Of a stretch of 64,000 nt of DNA, positions 23,380-33,466 are shown piece after piece (the first letter of the stretch is position 1; the number at the start of each line of letters is the position of its first letter). The position numbers were made by a program, and so were the translations under genes. Where the stretch lies: positions 106,556,130 through 106,620,129 of the forward strand of contig NC_031770.1 in assembly GCF_001522545.3 (NCBI RefSeq). The letters are read 5' to 3'. This DNA is from Parus major. Lineage: Eukaryota > Chordata > Aves > Passeriformes > Paridae. The notes under the pieces were generated by a model that worked only from the letters and a program-made list of their open reading frames with translations, made no database searches and was not told the DNA's origin.

Positions 23380-25387
23380 GAGAGTTTAAATGCTGCCAGC
23401 TCTCAGCCAAGGAGCATGTATCCTTTTAAAATGGTAGAATATGTAATGTTAACTTAGAAGACATGGGGCCTCTGCTTTGGGAGTTCAGGATATACAGAAG
23501 GTTCAAAACAAGTTATTTAAAATCAAAATGTTAAACATAATGATCTTAAAGGGGGACATATAAAAACACAGATAAAAAATAGGACTTTAGAATGAAGCAA
23601 TAATTTCTTATAATGTGACTAATACTGCCTTGATGAAGTGGCAGAAGGAGCACTTCACAAGGAACCAGTTCAGCCTGGGTCACCAAGAGATGAGTGAGAG
23701 GAGGCTCAGTGTCCAGGACGATGTCCAGCAGCAGCTGGAATGGTGCTCCCACCATCTCTGGCTTTATCTGCAGATCGATGGTGGAACCCTGTCCCCCAGG
23801 AGATGCTTCTCACCTCCCCTGGCTGGGAGGCTGGGAAGGGATGGGGATCAGCCCTGGTCTGGCTCCAGATCCTGGCTTAAAGCCTTGCCTGGGCTGTCAG
23901 GATGTGTGAGGCCTCACAGGATTTACTGCCAGAGCTGTGCTGGATGGTGCCCGCCTTGGTGGGCATCTGGGAGACTTCACAAGCTGGGATTTACACCTCT
24001 GTTCCTGCTGGGAGGCAGGAATGGACCTTAAACTGATTGCACATGAATACTGGAAGTCTTCCTTAACCCTGAACACACGGGCTGCTGTCACTGTATTGGG
24101 AAGGAAATAATGCAGATGTTCCTGGAGCAAGGTGAGGCCTGGCTCCATCCCTCAGGCTGTAGCCAGGCTGAGGGCAGGATGCTCATTCCTGAGAGGGATG
24201 ATACAATTCTGGGTACAAATTCAGTGCATGACTCTAAATGCATGCAGAAATATTAAAGTAGTTGAATTTGGATACAGAGAGCACAGCAGGGCTAGATGTA
24301 TTTTCCAAAGGTGAATGTGCCATTGGCTTTCAGTTCCACTTCTCTTGCAGACCTGGTGTTTGGTAATAAAACAGCCATAAATCATTTAGCATCTTTTAGC
24401 AAAGGAGATGTCACTGGACTTCCTCAGCTCACAGATTCTCATTAGAGTCCCTGAAATTTTAGCTTGGATTTAAGAAAAATATAGCAGAGCTTAGCACAGC
24501 AACAAGGAAGCTTGGATCTTAGGATGCCATGGAAGGCACCCTTAGGAGGGAGTCAGACTCCTGAAAGGTTTGGGGGCTGAGCTACATTTGCAAAATGTGT
24601 TCAGAATTGAGTAGATCAGTTGAAGGTGTTTTGTTCTTGTGTAAGCAGCTACTACATTATCTTAACCATAAATCTTGCCCTCTCAATTTTGTGAACACTC
24701 AGCATGCAGCAGGACTTGCTTAATTTTCTCATTCGATTACCTGTCTCTATTTAATAGGAACCATGGAATTCTACAAACTAATGCAAATACATTATAAAAC
24801 TAATTAGCTGGAGCTACTGTGTTTGGAAAAAATGTAGGTTGCCATATGCATGTGGCATTAAATATGCACTTTGGTTTCTGTTATGGTGATGACTTTGTAT
24901 CAGCAGCAGTCACAGACTGGCAGACAAATGAGAAAGGATTTCAAATGGAGCTTTAATTGACGAAATAGTTAATCTGGAAATTAGGATCCTGCCTCTCTGC
25001 AATTGTCAGTCACACCATGGTGAGTTTCCAGCTTTTGAAGTACATTTTGCAGATTTTCTGCTGTGCATAATTTAATGTGGTTTTCTACGCACCTGCCTCC
25101 CAGCCTTGTCCTCCCCACAAGGACTGACAAATTCTGAATCAAAGTGAGACAGAAAAAACCTCTGCTTCTAAAATGGGCTGAATTACCATCTGGATCAGAA
25201 GGGGTTGCTCCTTAGTTGTCTCCCAGGATACAAATGGGCCAGCTCACTGTCTGCTTATACCAGCTTTGTCATCCTGGTTCAAACTACTGAAGAAAAAATG
25301 GGGCATGTTCTCAGCTGGTGTAAATCCATGGAATTCCAGTGACTTTAGCAGACCTATTCAGATTTACATTAATTGCCCCACAAATAA
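23380..25387. other. Unique sequence with candidate enhancer-like block
   Basis: About 23690-24180 is GC-richer and gives overlapping frames on both strands (23615-24031 plus, 23897-24148 minus) with no recognisable domain. About 24750-25080 is AT-rich, free of recognised repeats, and contains an exact POU octamer ATGCAAAT (24781-24788) and TAATTA (24801-24806). A small palindrome, TGGAATTCCA, lies at 25329-25338 between GTAAATC (25320-25326) and GATTTAC (25361-25367), which hints at an old palindromic dispersed repeat running up to the ancient CR1. Confidence 0.5.
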
Positions 25388-25560
25388 TTTAAGGCCAGAA
25401 AAGTTTATGATGTTCATCCAGCCTGACAACACAGGCTGTAGAATTTCATCCAGGAATTCCTGTGCTGAATCCAATAGGTTATGGGTGAAACAGAGAATAT
25501 ATTTAAAGTAAGACATGCAAGACTGGATGATTATTGAGAATAAGTGACGATAAACCCAGG
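25388..25560 (-). mobile_element. Ancient CR1-type LINE 3' fragment, minus strand
   Basis: The sequence 'ttaaggccagaaaagtttat', 'catccagcctgacaacacag', 'gctgtagaatttcatccagg', 'aattcctgtgctgaat', 'gagaatatatttaaagtaag' and 'acatgcaagactggat' follows, with many substitutions, the 3' end of a CR1-like element I remember as abundant in turtles and other reptiles ('aaggccagaagggaccatta', 'aacacaggccatagaatttc'). Because it is much more diverged than the other CR1 copies and of a non-avian-dominant type, it is probably older than the bird radiation. The call rests on remembered consensus. The 81-codon plus frame 25266-25511 overlaps it and is not a gene. Confidence 0.6.
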
Positions 25561-26324
25561 ATATGCTGTGGTTGCTGTAAACTGAGATTCCAGAATTGAA
25601 CCCAGCTTAAGAACTCTAACAGGGAGAAAGTTCATCATATATCCCTGTTAACCACTCCTGATTGCCTCAGCTATAAAAATACACTTGTGTTTGCATTTTG
25701 AAATTCCCCAGGGCTAAGATACATCTATTGGATTTGATTAGCCCTTCATCAGTGATATCAGAAAGCTCCCTACATATCAGGTATCTTTTAAAATACAGAG
25801 TATTTTAGTTCCTGATAAAGAACTTTCCCTTTCTTTCTCCCTAATTATTAGGATTCACGAACCACTCCTGGCTTGAATCATCAGGAAGTCCAATTCCTGG
25901 GGAAGATGAACTTGAGATGTTTAAAAACTCTATGTGACTGTGGGCAGCTCCCCACTCCCTGCTGCTGGAGGTGGTTATGCTCTGGGGTAACCACTGGTGG
26001 TAGAGATGGACATATGGAGCAATTTGCATTTTCTCTAAGGTTTCAGGAAAAAATTAGCAACCCAGAAAGATGCTGACCTGGCCAGGCGCTGCAATTCACA
26101 CCATAGCTTGTGGTGGAGACCTTGCTGTTTTAGGCTCTGGTGAGAGCCTAAATTTCTGCTAAAATCACTACTAACAGCTCAAGGGGTGGTGATTGCTTGG
26201 GTAGATTCAGTGTGTCAGGTATTCCTGTAAGAAGCCTTGTAGAAAAGAGGGATAGTGTGTATGTCTCAAACATGGGCAGAGGGATAGCTGTGTAGCCAAC
26301 CAAGGTCTCACACTGTGAGAAAGA
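25561..26324. other. Unique sequence, no gene recognised
   Basis: Nothing recognisable. Short frames at 25841-26029 (minus), 25873-26076 (plus) and 26148-26381 (minus) overlap one another and look like chance. Confidence 0.5.
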
Positions 26325-26569
26325 ACAGGATGTGGCTGGAGAAGGGGTCTTACAGAGACAAGACTTTTCTTTCTGGGACAACTATACTCATTCTGGCTCC
26401 TGGAGATAAGCCCAGTTCAGCACAGGGTAAGAGCAGGAATGAGCTTGAGAAGTGTGCATGGACTATATGGGGGAGCAAGACCACCAAAGACCCCTGAAGC
26501 TGCCTGTTCCATTTCCAGAAAGGTCTAGAAGAATGGATGGCACATGGCAAAGAATTTGCAGAGAAAGCT
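26325..26569 (+). repeat. Unclassified dispersed repeat, copy B
   Basis: Same-strand partner of 14808-15041. The best-matching blocks are 'gtggctggagaagggg', 'ccatttccagaaaggtctag' and the closing 'agaatttgcagagaaag'. The two copies are diverged and differ by small insertions and deletions. Class unknown; no CR1 tail, poly-A or target duplication is recognised. The overlapping short frames in this copy use different reading frames from copy A, which argues against a shared coding sequence. Confidence 0.5.
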
Positions 26570-28329
26570 GCCAGCAGACCCTCAGCTTACAGAAGCTGCC
26601 ACTGGCTCGGTCATTGGAGCTTTATATTGATTTCAGTGGAAATATGCCAACCTCCATTTAAGGTTATGGCTGTGATCCTCCACATCCTCTGCCTCCCAAG
26701 CAGTGCCACTTCACTTCTGCTTTGTGTAGCTGTCAGAACCAGGCTGAGGGTGCAAGGCAGTGGAGACCCAAGCTATTTATTGTTTTGTTTAAATATTTTG
26801 AATTTTTTTTTTGAATGGTAAAATGGCAAAACAAGTAGTTTCTCACAAAAAAACCAGAATCTAACCCCTGTGCCAACAGGCATGGCTGAATGGAGACCAG
26901 CCCCTGGTGTAACCAATGTGTAGAGTGAGAGGAAGCCTGACCAGGGAGGGATTGATTGAACTGGATACTTTGCTCCAGCTTTGGCCCCAGCTGCCCTTGC
27001 TTCCATCTGCTCCATGTTCATCATCCTCGGGAGCAGCTGATGCAGAGCAGACACATTCACAAGTCCTCATTGCCACAAATGAAGTGTCTGCCATTCTGGA
27101 CTGCTCTCTGGGCTCGCCAGGACGTGGATGGGACAGCTGTGGATGGAGCCTGCTCCCATGGCACTGCACAGAGAGATCTTCTGCCCTGTCTGGTCTGGGA
27201 GATGGGATCAGCAGTGCTTCAGCAGGTGAGGAAACATGTCCCTGGGTAGGAGGTGATGAAGGTATGGATTCAACCTCATTTGCAGCAGGAAACTGAGCAG
27301 GGGCAGATACTTGCTTAAGCAAGAAATTTGTCTGGTTGTAGCTGCTCCACTTCAAGACAGAAAGTTTTTTTTGCTTAGTGATTGATAACTGTACCTCATC
27401 AGTGGCTGAGCACTGGCCACACACAAGCTGGGTCAAATCCACCCTCTAAAATCTCTCAGTTAGGATTTGCATCAGGATTATCTAGCTCCCAGCTGAATAT
27501 CTTGGCCTCAAGACTCTTGCTTTCTTCATCTTCTGGTTTTTTTTGTATTTCTTTTTTCCCTTGGAGGGACTAGATGAAGAAAGAAAAATAGGGGTTTATT
27601 TTTTGTGAATGAAATGTATTCTCATATGGTCAGCCTTTTATTGTAAGTCAAACATTCTTGTACACATAAAAGATAAAAAAAAAAAAAAAAAGAGAAAAAT
27701 ACCTTGTAATTAATGTGACTGCTTTGGTGATGAACCTGTCACATCCTTTATTCACCTGTCCTTTATTTTCCCTCAGGGCCTATAAAATAGATGTTTGACC
27801 ATTTCTTGGAGATGTTAAAGAAGCCTGAGAGCTTACAGGTTGCTGTACTCTTGTGCAGAAGCCAGCTGGATGGTAAGCACCCAGTCACTTTTGCACATGT
27901 ATAGCCATTTTCACAGACTCCCAGACTGTTATGAAGTGTCAGCTCTATTGATGATTTCATGACTGAAAGATAACTCTTTGTTTCAGTTCCATCTATCCCC
28001 GCAGTTTCTGCTGAGTTTGAGGAGCTTCAAAAGAAATACACTTTTCCTTTATGCACAATCTTCCAAAATGGTGTAATTATCTCACACACAGCATGTGCTG
28101 AAAGCCCTGTAGAGAACTCTGTGAAAATCCCTTCATCAATTTTAGGCCTTACCTGGAACTACATTTTGGTTAAATGGCTGTTTGCACATTTGTGCCTCCC
28201 ACAACATCAGAAGACACTGGCTTTCCCTGGACATGTCCTGTGAAAAGCCTTCCTCCCACTCCAATAGCACTGGTACCCCAGTGGCTCCAGTATGAACCAT
28301 GTCCTTCACTGTTTCTCCCAGGGATGCAG
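26570..28329. other. Unique sequence, including a stop-poor GC-richer block
   Basis: The longest gap-free open frame of the window (193 codons, minus, 26861-27442) lies here. It begins with GTG, overlaps plus-strand frames of 126 and 97 codons (26916-27296 and 26956-27249), is rich in S and P and has no recognisable domain, so I treat it as a chance frame in a GC-richer block. A run of 17 A lies at 27675-27691. Confidence 0.5.
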
Positions 28330-28525
28330 GGATAGGATGTGACAGAATGTGCAGGAGTGGTTTAAAGCTGTGCCAGGGGAAATTTACACTGGACTTTAGG
28401 AAGCATTTCTTCACCAAGAGGGTGGTACAACACTGAACATCATTCTTGGAGGGACAGTCAATGCCTCAAGCATTTTAAGAGGAAGTGTTTAAGATTAATT
28501 TGGACAATGCCTTTCCAACATCTGG
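28330..28525 (+). mobile_element. Diverged CR1 LINE 3' fragment, plus strand
   Basis: Recognisable blocks are 'gtggtttaaagctgtgccag', 'gggaaatttacactggactt', 'taggaagcatttcttcacca', 'agagggtggtacaacactga' and 'atttggacaatgcctttcca'. The last matches the CR1 tail variant 'ttggacaatgccctta'. The terminal TATTCTATTCTA-type tail is absent, so the copy is truncated or eroded at both ends. Confidence 0.65.
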
Positions 28526-28730
28526 GTGAGTGAAGTACACAGAGGTCCCTCTGCTCAAACCATTTTTAATGGCTGTAACAGATTTGGATCCTCTCCCATG
28601 GCAAGTGTAATCTGGAGGTCAGCAGGGACAGCAAACATCCGCTCTGGATGCTGAGAAGTGGCTGAGGTGAGTCTGTGGGTTGCAACTTCCTTAGGTATAA
28701 AATTAGTCATGGAAGAAATTGTGCACCATG

Positions 28731-29050
28731 ATCACAGAATCATGGAATTGTTGGGTTGGAAAGGACCTCAGAGATCATCCAGTTGAACCCCCTTGCCAAG
28801 GCAGGTTCTCCTGGAGAAGCTGACACAGGAACATGCCCAGGGGGTTAGGAAAGTTTCCAGAGAGGGAGACTCCAAACACACCATGGGCAGCTGTTCCAGT
28901 GCCCTGCCATGTCCATGTAAAGAAGTTTTTCTCACGTCAAGGTGGAAATTCTTGTGTTTCAGGTTATGGCCACTGCTCCTCCTCCTCTTGCTGGGTATCA
29001 CTGAAAAGAGTCTGGAACCATCCTCTTGACACCCACCTTTGAAATATTTG
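28731..29050 (-). mobile_element. CR1 LINE 3' fragment, minus strand
   Basis: It opens ATCACAGAATCATGGAATTG, then 'gttgggttggaaaggacctc', 'agagatcatccagttgaacc', 'gaacatgcccagggggttag', 'tttccagagagggagactcc', 'gggcagctgttccagtgccc', 'taaagaagtttttctcacgt', 'atcactgaaaagagtctgga' and 'accatcctcttgacaccca'. This is a further CR1 3' group, distinct from those at 10951, 2731 and 21162. Open frames at 28768-29042 are shadows of it. Confidence 0.92.
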
Positions 29051-32000
29051 TTTTCTCAGTTTTCTACACCCTTAGGTAAGGGGCAGCCTTTGGGAAGGGA
29101 GGATGTGACCACTCATGTGACCCTTGTCCAAACCCTTTGTGGCCTCAACTGTCCCATGTCCACCTTTTCCTAACAGGCTTTTCTCCTGCTAATCCAGCAC
29201 TTAGGATCTTTCTCAGCACTAGCACACATGTAACGTGGGGGTAGGAAGTTATTGTTCAGATTTGTTTACTCTTGCACCCTCTGGGTTTGACAGTGTGACA
29301 GAAAGCAGGTGCATCATTTGACAAATGCCTTACTGTGGTGTCTGCCTCCCCTCTACATCCTCAGCTTGCAATTTTCAATGGATTGATGTACAGCATCTAA
29401 AATACAGGAAATTCAGCTTATTGACAATTTGATTTCTCAGTTATTGGAAGAAAAGAGGAAAAAACCCAACAAAATAGGTACCAAACAACATTACTGATGT
29501 ACAAACCAGATGGGGAATTTACCAGGTGCATCTGTAACTCTATAACTATGGAACATTCCTCCTGTGCAGTTACTTCACCCTGTGCTAACTGCACCACGCA
29601 CTAATGAAATCCTTGAGCACACGATCTGTAAGGGACAGAATATTGCTGAATAAGAGCTGTTGTGCACTCTTCTACTCACAGAAAAAGAGAGGTCTGCACA
29701 TCAATGGCTTCTTCAATTTGCTGACCAAAGGGGATGGAAGGGAAGATTGTGGGACTGATGAATATGGTAGGCAGAGTAGAGGGAAGAAAAAGTAAACACA
29801 GTGATGGGTTAAAGCAGTATTAAGGAAATGGGTGATTTGGGATAGAAATTCTGATTTCTGTTCTCAGTCTCTCTTTTTTTTTTTTTTTGTTCCTAAATAT
29901 ACTCACTCTTTGGCCAAAATATTTTGCTTTCCTTGGCTTCCATTTTGCCATGGTCTCATCTCACCCAATGCTTCTCTTTTGTGTGTCATACAAGTCCTTT
30001 TCTTCTCTTGCATGTTTTGTGTCTACCTTATCTTCAGGAGATGAGGAGAACCACGTTAATCTTCTCACCCAGCTGGGATTCACTGCTCAAGCTGTGTCTT
30101 GTTCCACCCATGTCCAGACTGTTTCCCTTCGTGCTCCTTGCATGGGGACTCCTATTTCAGGTCTTTTTGCTTCTCTGTGGATACCACTACACTGCTTAGA
30201 AAATCATGCCAAAGTGTGAGCTGGGGCCATGTACCACTGCTTGTTCATGCTACATAACCGCTTGTACGTGCCTAGGACAGTTTTATCCCATCTCAAGATG
30301 CCACTGACCAGACAAAGCCTAGGCAAGGCTGAGGGGAAATCATACATCAGGGAATAAAATGTGTGTTGGGCTGCATATTCAACATCAAACTGGGTCCTGT
30401 CTTTTTATACCATCCTCCAAAGCTGTCCCTGGAAGCTTTGTCTCCTTGAATGTCCCACACAGTCCCCAAGCCAGTGCCACAACTCACAACACCTGCCCTG
30501 ATTTTCCTGCTACCAAAACAACGGCCCCATGGGCTGCAACGGCCCTCACAGAATTTGAGCTGGAATATACACAGCAAATAACAATAAATGTATCTTCAAG
30601 CCACCTCAGGGAGCACAGAGCTATGGAGTGTGCTGGGGAGCAAGGTCAGCTGTTTTGTCTCCTGTTTTATTTAGCAGAGAACTACGCCTGTAAGTTATGC
30701 TTGTGACAAGGGCCATTGTTTGTTTTGGGATTGTGGTGATGCTGCATTGTCTCTCCTGTATCTTTTTACTTTAATTTCTTAAGGGAGCACAACTTGATAG
30801 AGAGCAAAGGTTTGGAGACAGATCCTTTGCCCTTTACACCCACCTCTGTGCTGTTTCATCATAAAAATAAAAAGAAGCAAGCTAAAGCAACCTGGGCACA
30901 AGGAGAGTTAAAGAGCCAGTCAGGAGTACTGGGAGGAGGCAGCTGATGTCTGGTGTGATCCTTGCCCATGGTGGAAACATGAGGAGAAATCACACAGAGG
31001 TGCCTGATATGGAAAAAAAAAAAAAAAAAAAGCAGTTCTCAGGAAATAGAACCACATTTTTCTGCTATTAATAAGTGAGGACCCACTCTCTGGCCTGGGG
31101 GCCAACTGGCATGGTCTGGCAATAAACCATGTAGCTCCTTGACATCAAGGAAAGCAAATTTAATGTGGAGCTAAATTCATGCTTCTCCTTTGCTGATAAA
31201 TTCAGTTGGTTTCCTGCTGTTCAGCTGGAACAAATGCTTCCATTTCCAGTGCCCAGATATCAAGCTCAGGAAATAGCTGAAACCCTGGAAGGGCCTTTTT
31301 TGCTTGCAATACATAAAGAAATGTTGTGGGATTTTTATTTTTTTTTTGTCTGTTAAACGGTTTTAAAACTGTTTTTGTTTGTTTGTTTGTTTGTTTGTTT
31401 TATTTTTTGGTATTTTTTTTTCTCTGGAAAATACCTTTCATTTGTTAATTTATCACAGTCATATGAGTTTCATTTAAAAATGCAGATATGTTTGAAGAGT
31501 TGGTTTTAATGACATCAACAACAGAATCAGAGAACTAATTCCACAATGCTTTTATTTCAGCTGTTTACACTTGTTTTAAACAATTAATGTTTATGGTGAA
31601 CAACTAACTCCCATGGGAGCTGAACATGCTGGACTTAGAGTTTGAAAATACAGCTGCAATAACTTGTTTTCTTCCAGGAGCAAAAGTATCTGTATTTCTT
31701 GTAGCAGAGAAAAGAGAAAATAATGAGAAAAGGAGACTAATGAGAAAATTGACTACTATCATACACTGGGGTGAAAATATGGAGGAATCATCTCCCTGTG
31801 GATTTGTTCTGCTCTTAAGCCTTAAGAATTGTCTCAGATCTCTGCATCTGGTCTCTGCACACAGTGAAGAAAGGAAGCTGAACTAAAGGCTGGGTCTTCT
31901 TCTTCTTAGACCAAGGCTAAAAGAGGTTTTGAATGAGGAACAAAATTATCATTTCCATTTCAACTTTCTGGAGAAAGAACTGTCATTAAAAAGCACTCTG

Positions 32001-33391
32001 TTGTCAGTCTGTCAGTTTTCCCATTGCAAACCAAACTGATATTCAGAACTCTGGAATTCCTGCACTTGAAACTGTTTTAATATCTCGGTCTCAAATGTTC
32101 TCACACAAAAGCAAACCCCATCAGACCATGAACTTGTTTATAAGGGCTATCCTCTCTCACTAAAACAAACAGTGCATTTTTACAAAAAAGTGCAATATTT
32201 TTCTGAACAAACACGTTGCAGTTCAGTCAATGAACACAGTGCTTTTTAAATGGTTGCTGCAGAGAAATTCTGGAAAATCCCCGTGGAGGAATTTTACAAA
32301 AAATAATTCTGGACTAAGCTATCGAGCCCCCTCTGCTGAGGCCTAAGAAAATAAGACCATGCTCAGTCTTGTGAAACACCATGGATTTCCAGCTTAAATG
32401 AAAGATTAATTAAATAAATAAATACAGATTAAATAAAGATTCCAGATTAAATTAAGTTTATAACACAGGTGAAAAAATTGTTTTTGTATCATGTCTGTTT
32501 CTCTACTTGTTTCTTCTGTCATGGATTGGGTGCGACTGTACAAAAGTTGTCAGAGTTATATTGCATGAGCTAAGTTTGAGAAGATTAGAATCTACATTGG
32601 ATTTGACATTACCTCTGTAACAGTGCAGGTGTTTTCTCAAGGGCTGTGGATGGACTTTGGTTGTGCTTCATTTCTCCCTAGACCAGCAGCAAACTGACAG
32701 AGACGAGATGGAAACAGTGAACCAGGACATCAATGCCACCCATATAAAATTCAAACATAAGAAGAAAGCTGCCTTCATGAAGCCCAAGAATCTCATTTTT
32801 TGCAGTATCAGATAGGCTGGAAAGATGTTCTTCCAAGACACTGCAGCACAGTGTGATGATTATTAGCTCAGTTCAGTGCCACAATTACTACAGGCCATTT
32901 AGCACAAATGTTTCCCCTGTTGCCATCCATTATTCCAGCAGCTTCAAAAATGTCAGTGGGTGCAGCTGACAGCACTGCACGTCATGAAAGAAATAAATAT
33001 GTGGCCAACAGCTCAGCCACACATTTATAATGCAAAACCTCTGACAACACCTTTCTCCTTGAATATTAAAGAAAAGGCTACCACTGAATTCAGATGTTGG
33101 ACCAAAATTCAATTTTTGTCATCATCATTAGTCAGTTGCTTATCACAAGAACAATTGTTCTGTGCTCTTGGATTTGGCTCATCTCGCCTGTTTTCTTCAT
33201 CTAAAATTTCACTGTCCAAATCTGAACCACTCACCTTGGATTATCTGCAGTCAGCACAGAGAAATATGTATTTCCAGAGGATGATTTTTTTCTCATCCTA
33301 AAATACATATCTGGGATGGTTTACAGAACCATTTGTTTAAAACAGCTAGGTGAATTTTCTCATCTTACCTTAAATATAATAACAACATCAG

Positions 33392-33392
<1 letters not shown>
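29051..33392. other. Unique sequence with simple tracts, no gene recognised
   Basis: No transposon family is recognised. It contains T15 (29874-29888), A19 (31013-31031) and the GTTT repeat listed separately. A near-palindrome AAACGGTTTTAAAACTGTTT lies just before that repeat. Open frames near 29887-30219, 30359-30706 and 32960-33301 are unrecognised. A 35-codon stretch beginning with the ATG at 32708 follows a plausible acceptor (ctccctag) but has no matching donor. Confidence 0.5.
31371..31402. repeat. GTTT tetranucleotide microsatellite
   Basis: About seven uninterrupted GTTT units are followed by a T-rich tail to about 31424. Confidence 0.92.

Positions 33393-33465
<73 letters not shown>
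33393..33465. repeat. ATT trinucleotide microsatellite (about 24 units)
   Basis: An uninterrupted ATT repeat of 73 bases. Perfect arrays of this length are usually polymorphic and mutable in length; the assembled length may not be exact. Confidence 0.97.

Positions 33466-33466
<1 letters not shown>

Noticed and set aside
26861..27442. 193-codon minus-strand frame, the longest without Ns
   Set aside because: It begins with GTG, not ATG. It overlaps plus-strand frames of 126 and 97 codons, has no recognisable domain and lies in a GC-richer, stop-poor block.
32682..32815. Possible short exon with the ATG at 32708 (35 codons to the stop)
   Set aside because: The acceptor-like ctccctag is present, but there is no donor, no poly-A signal and no recognised peptide.
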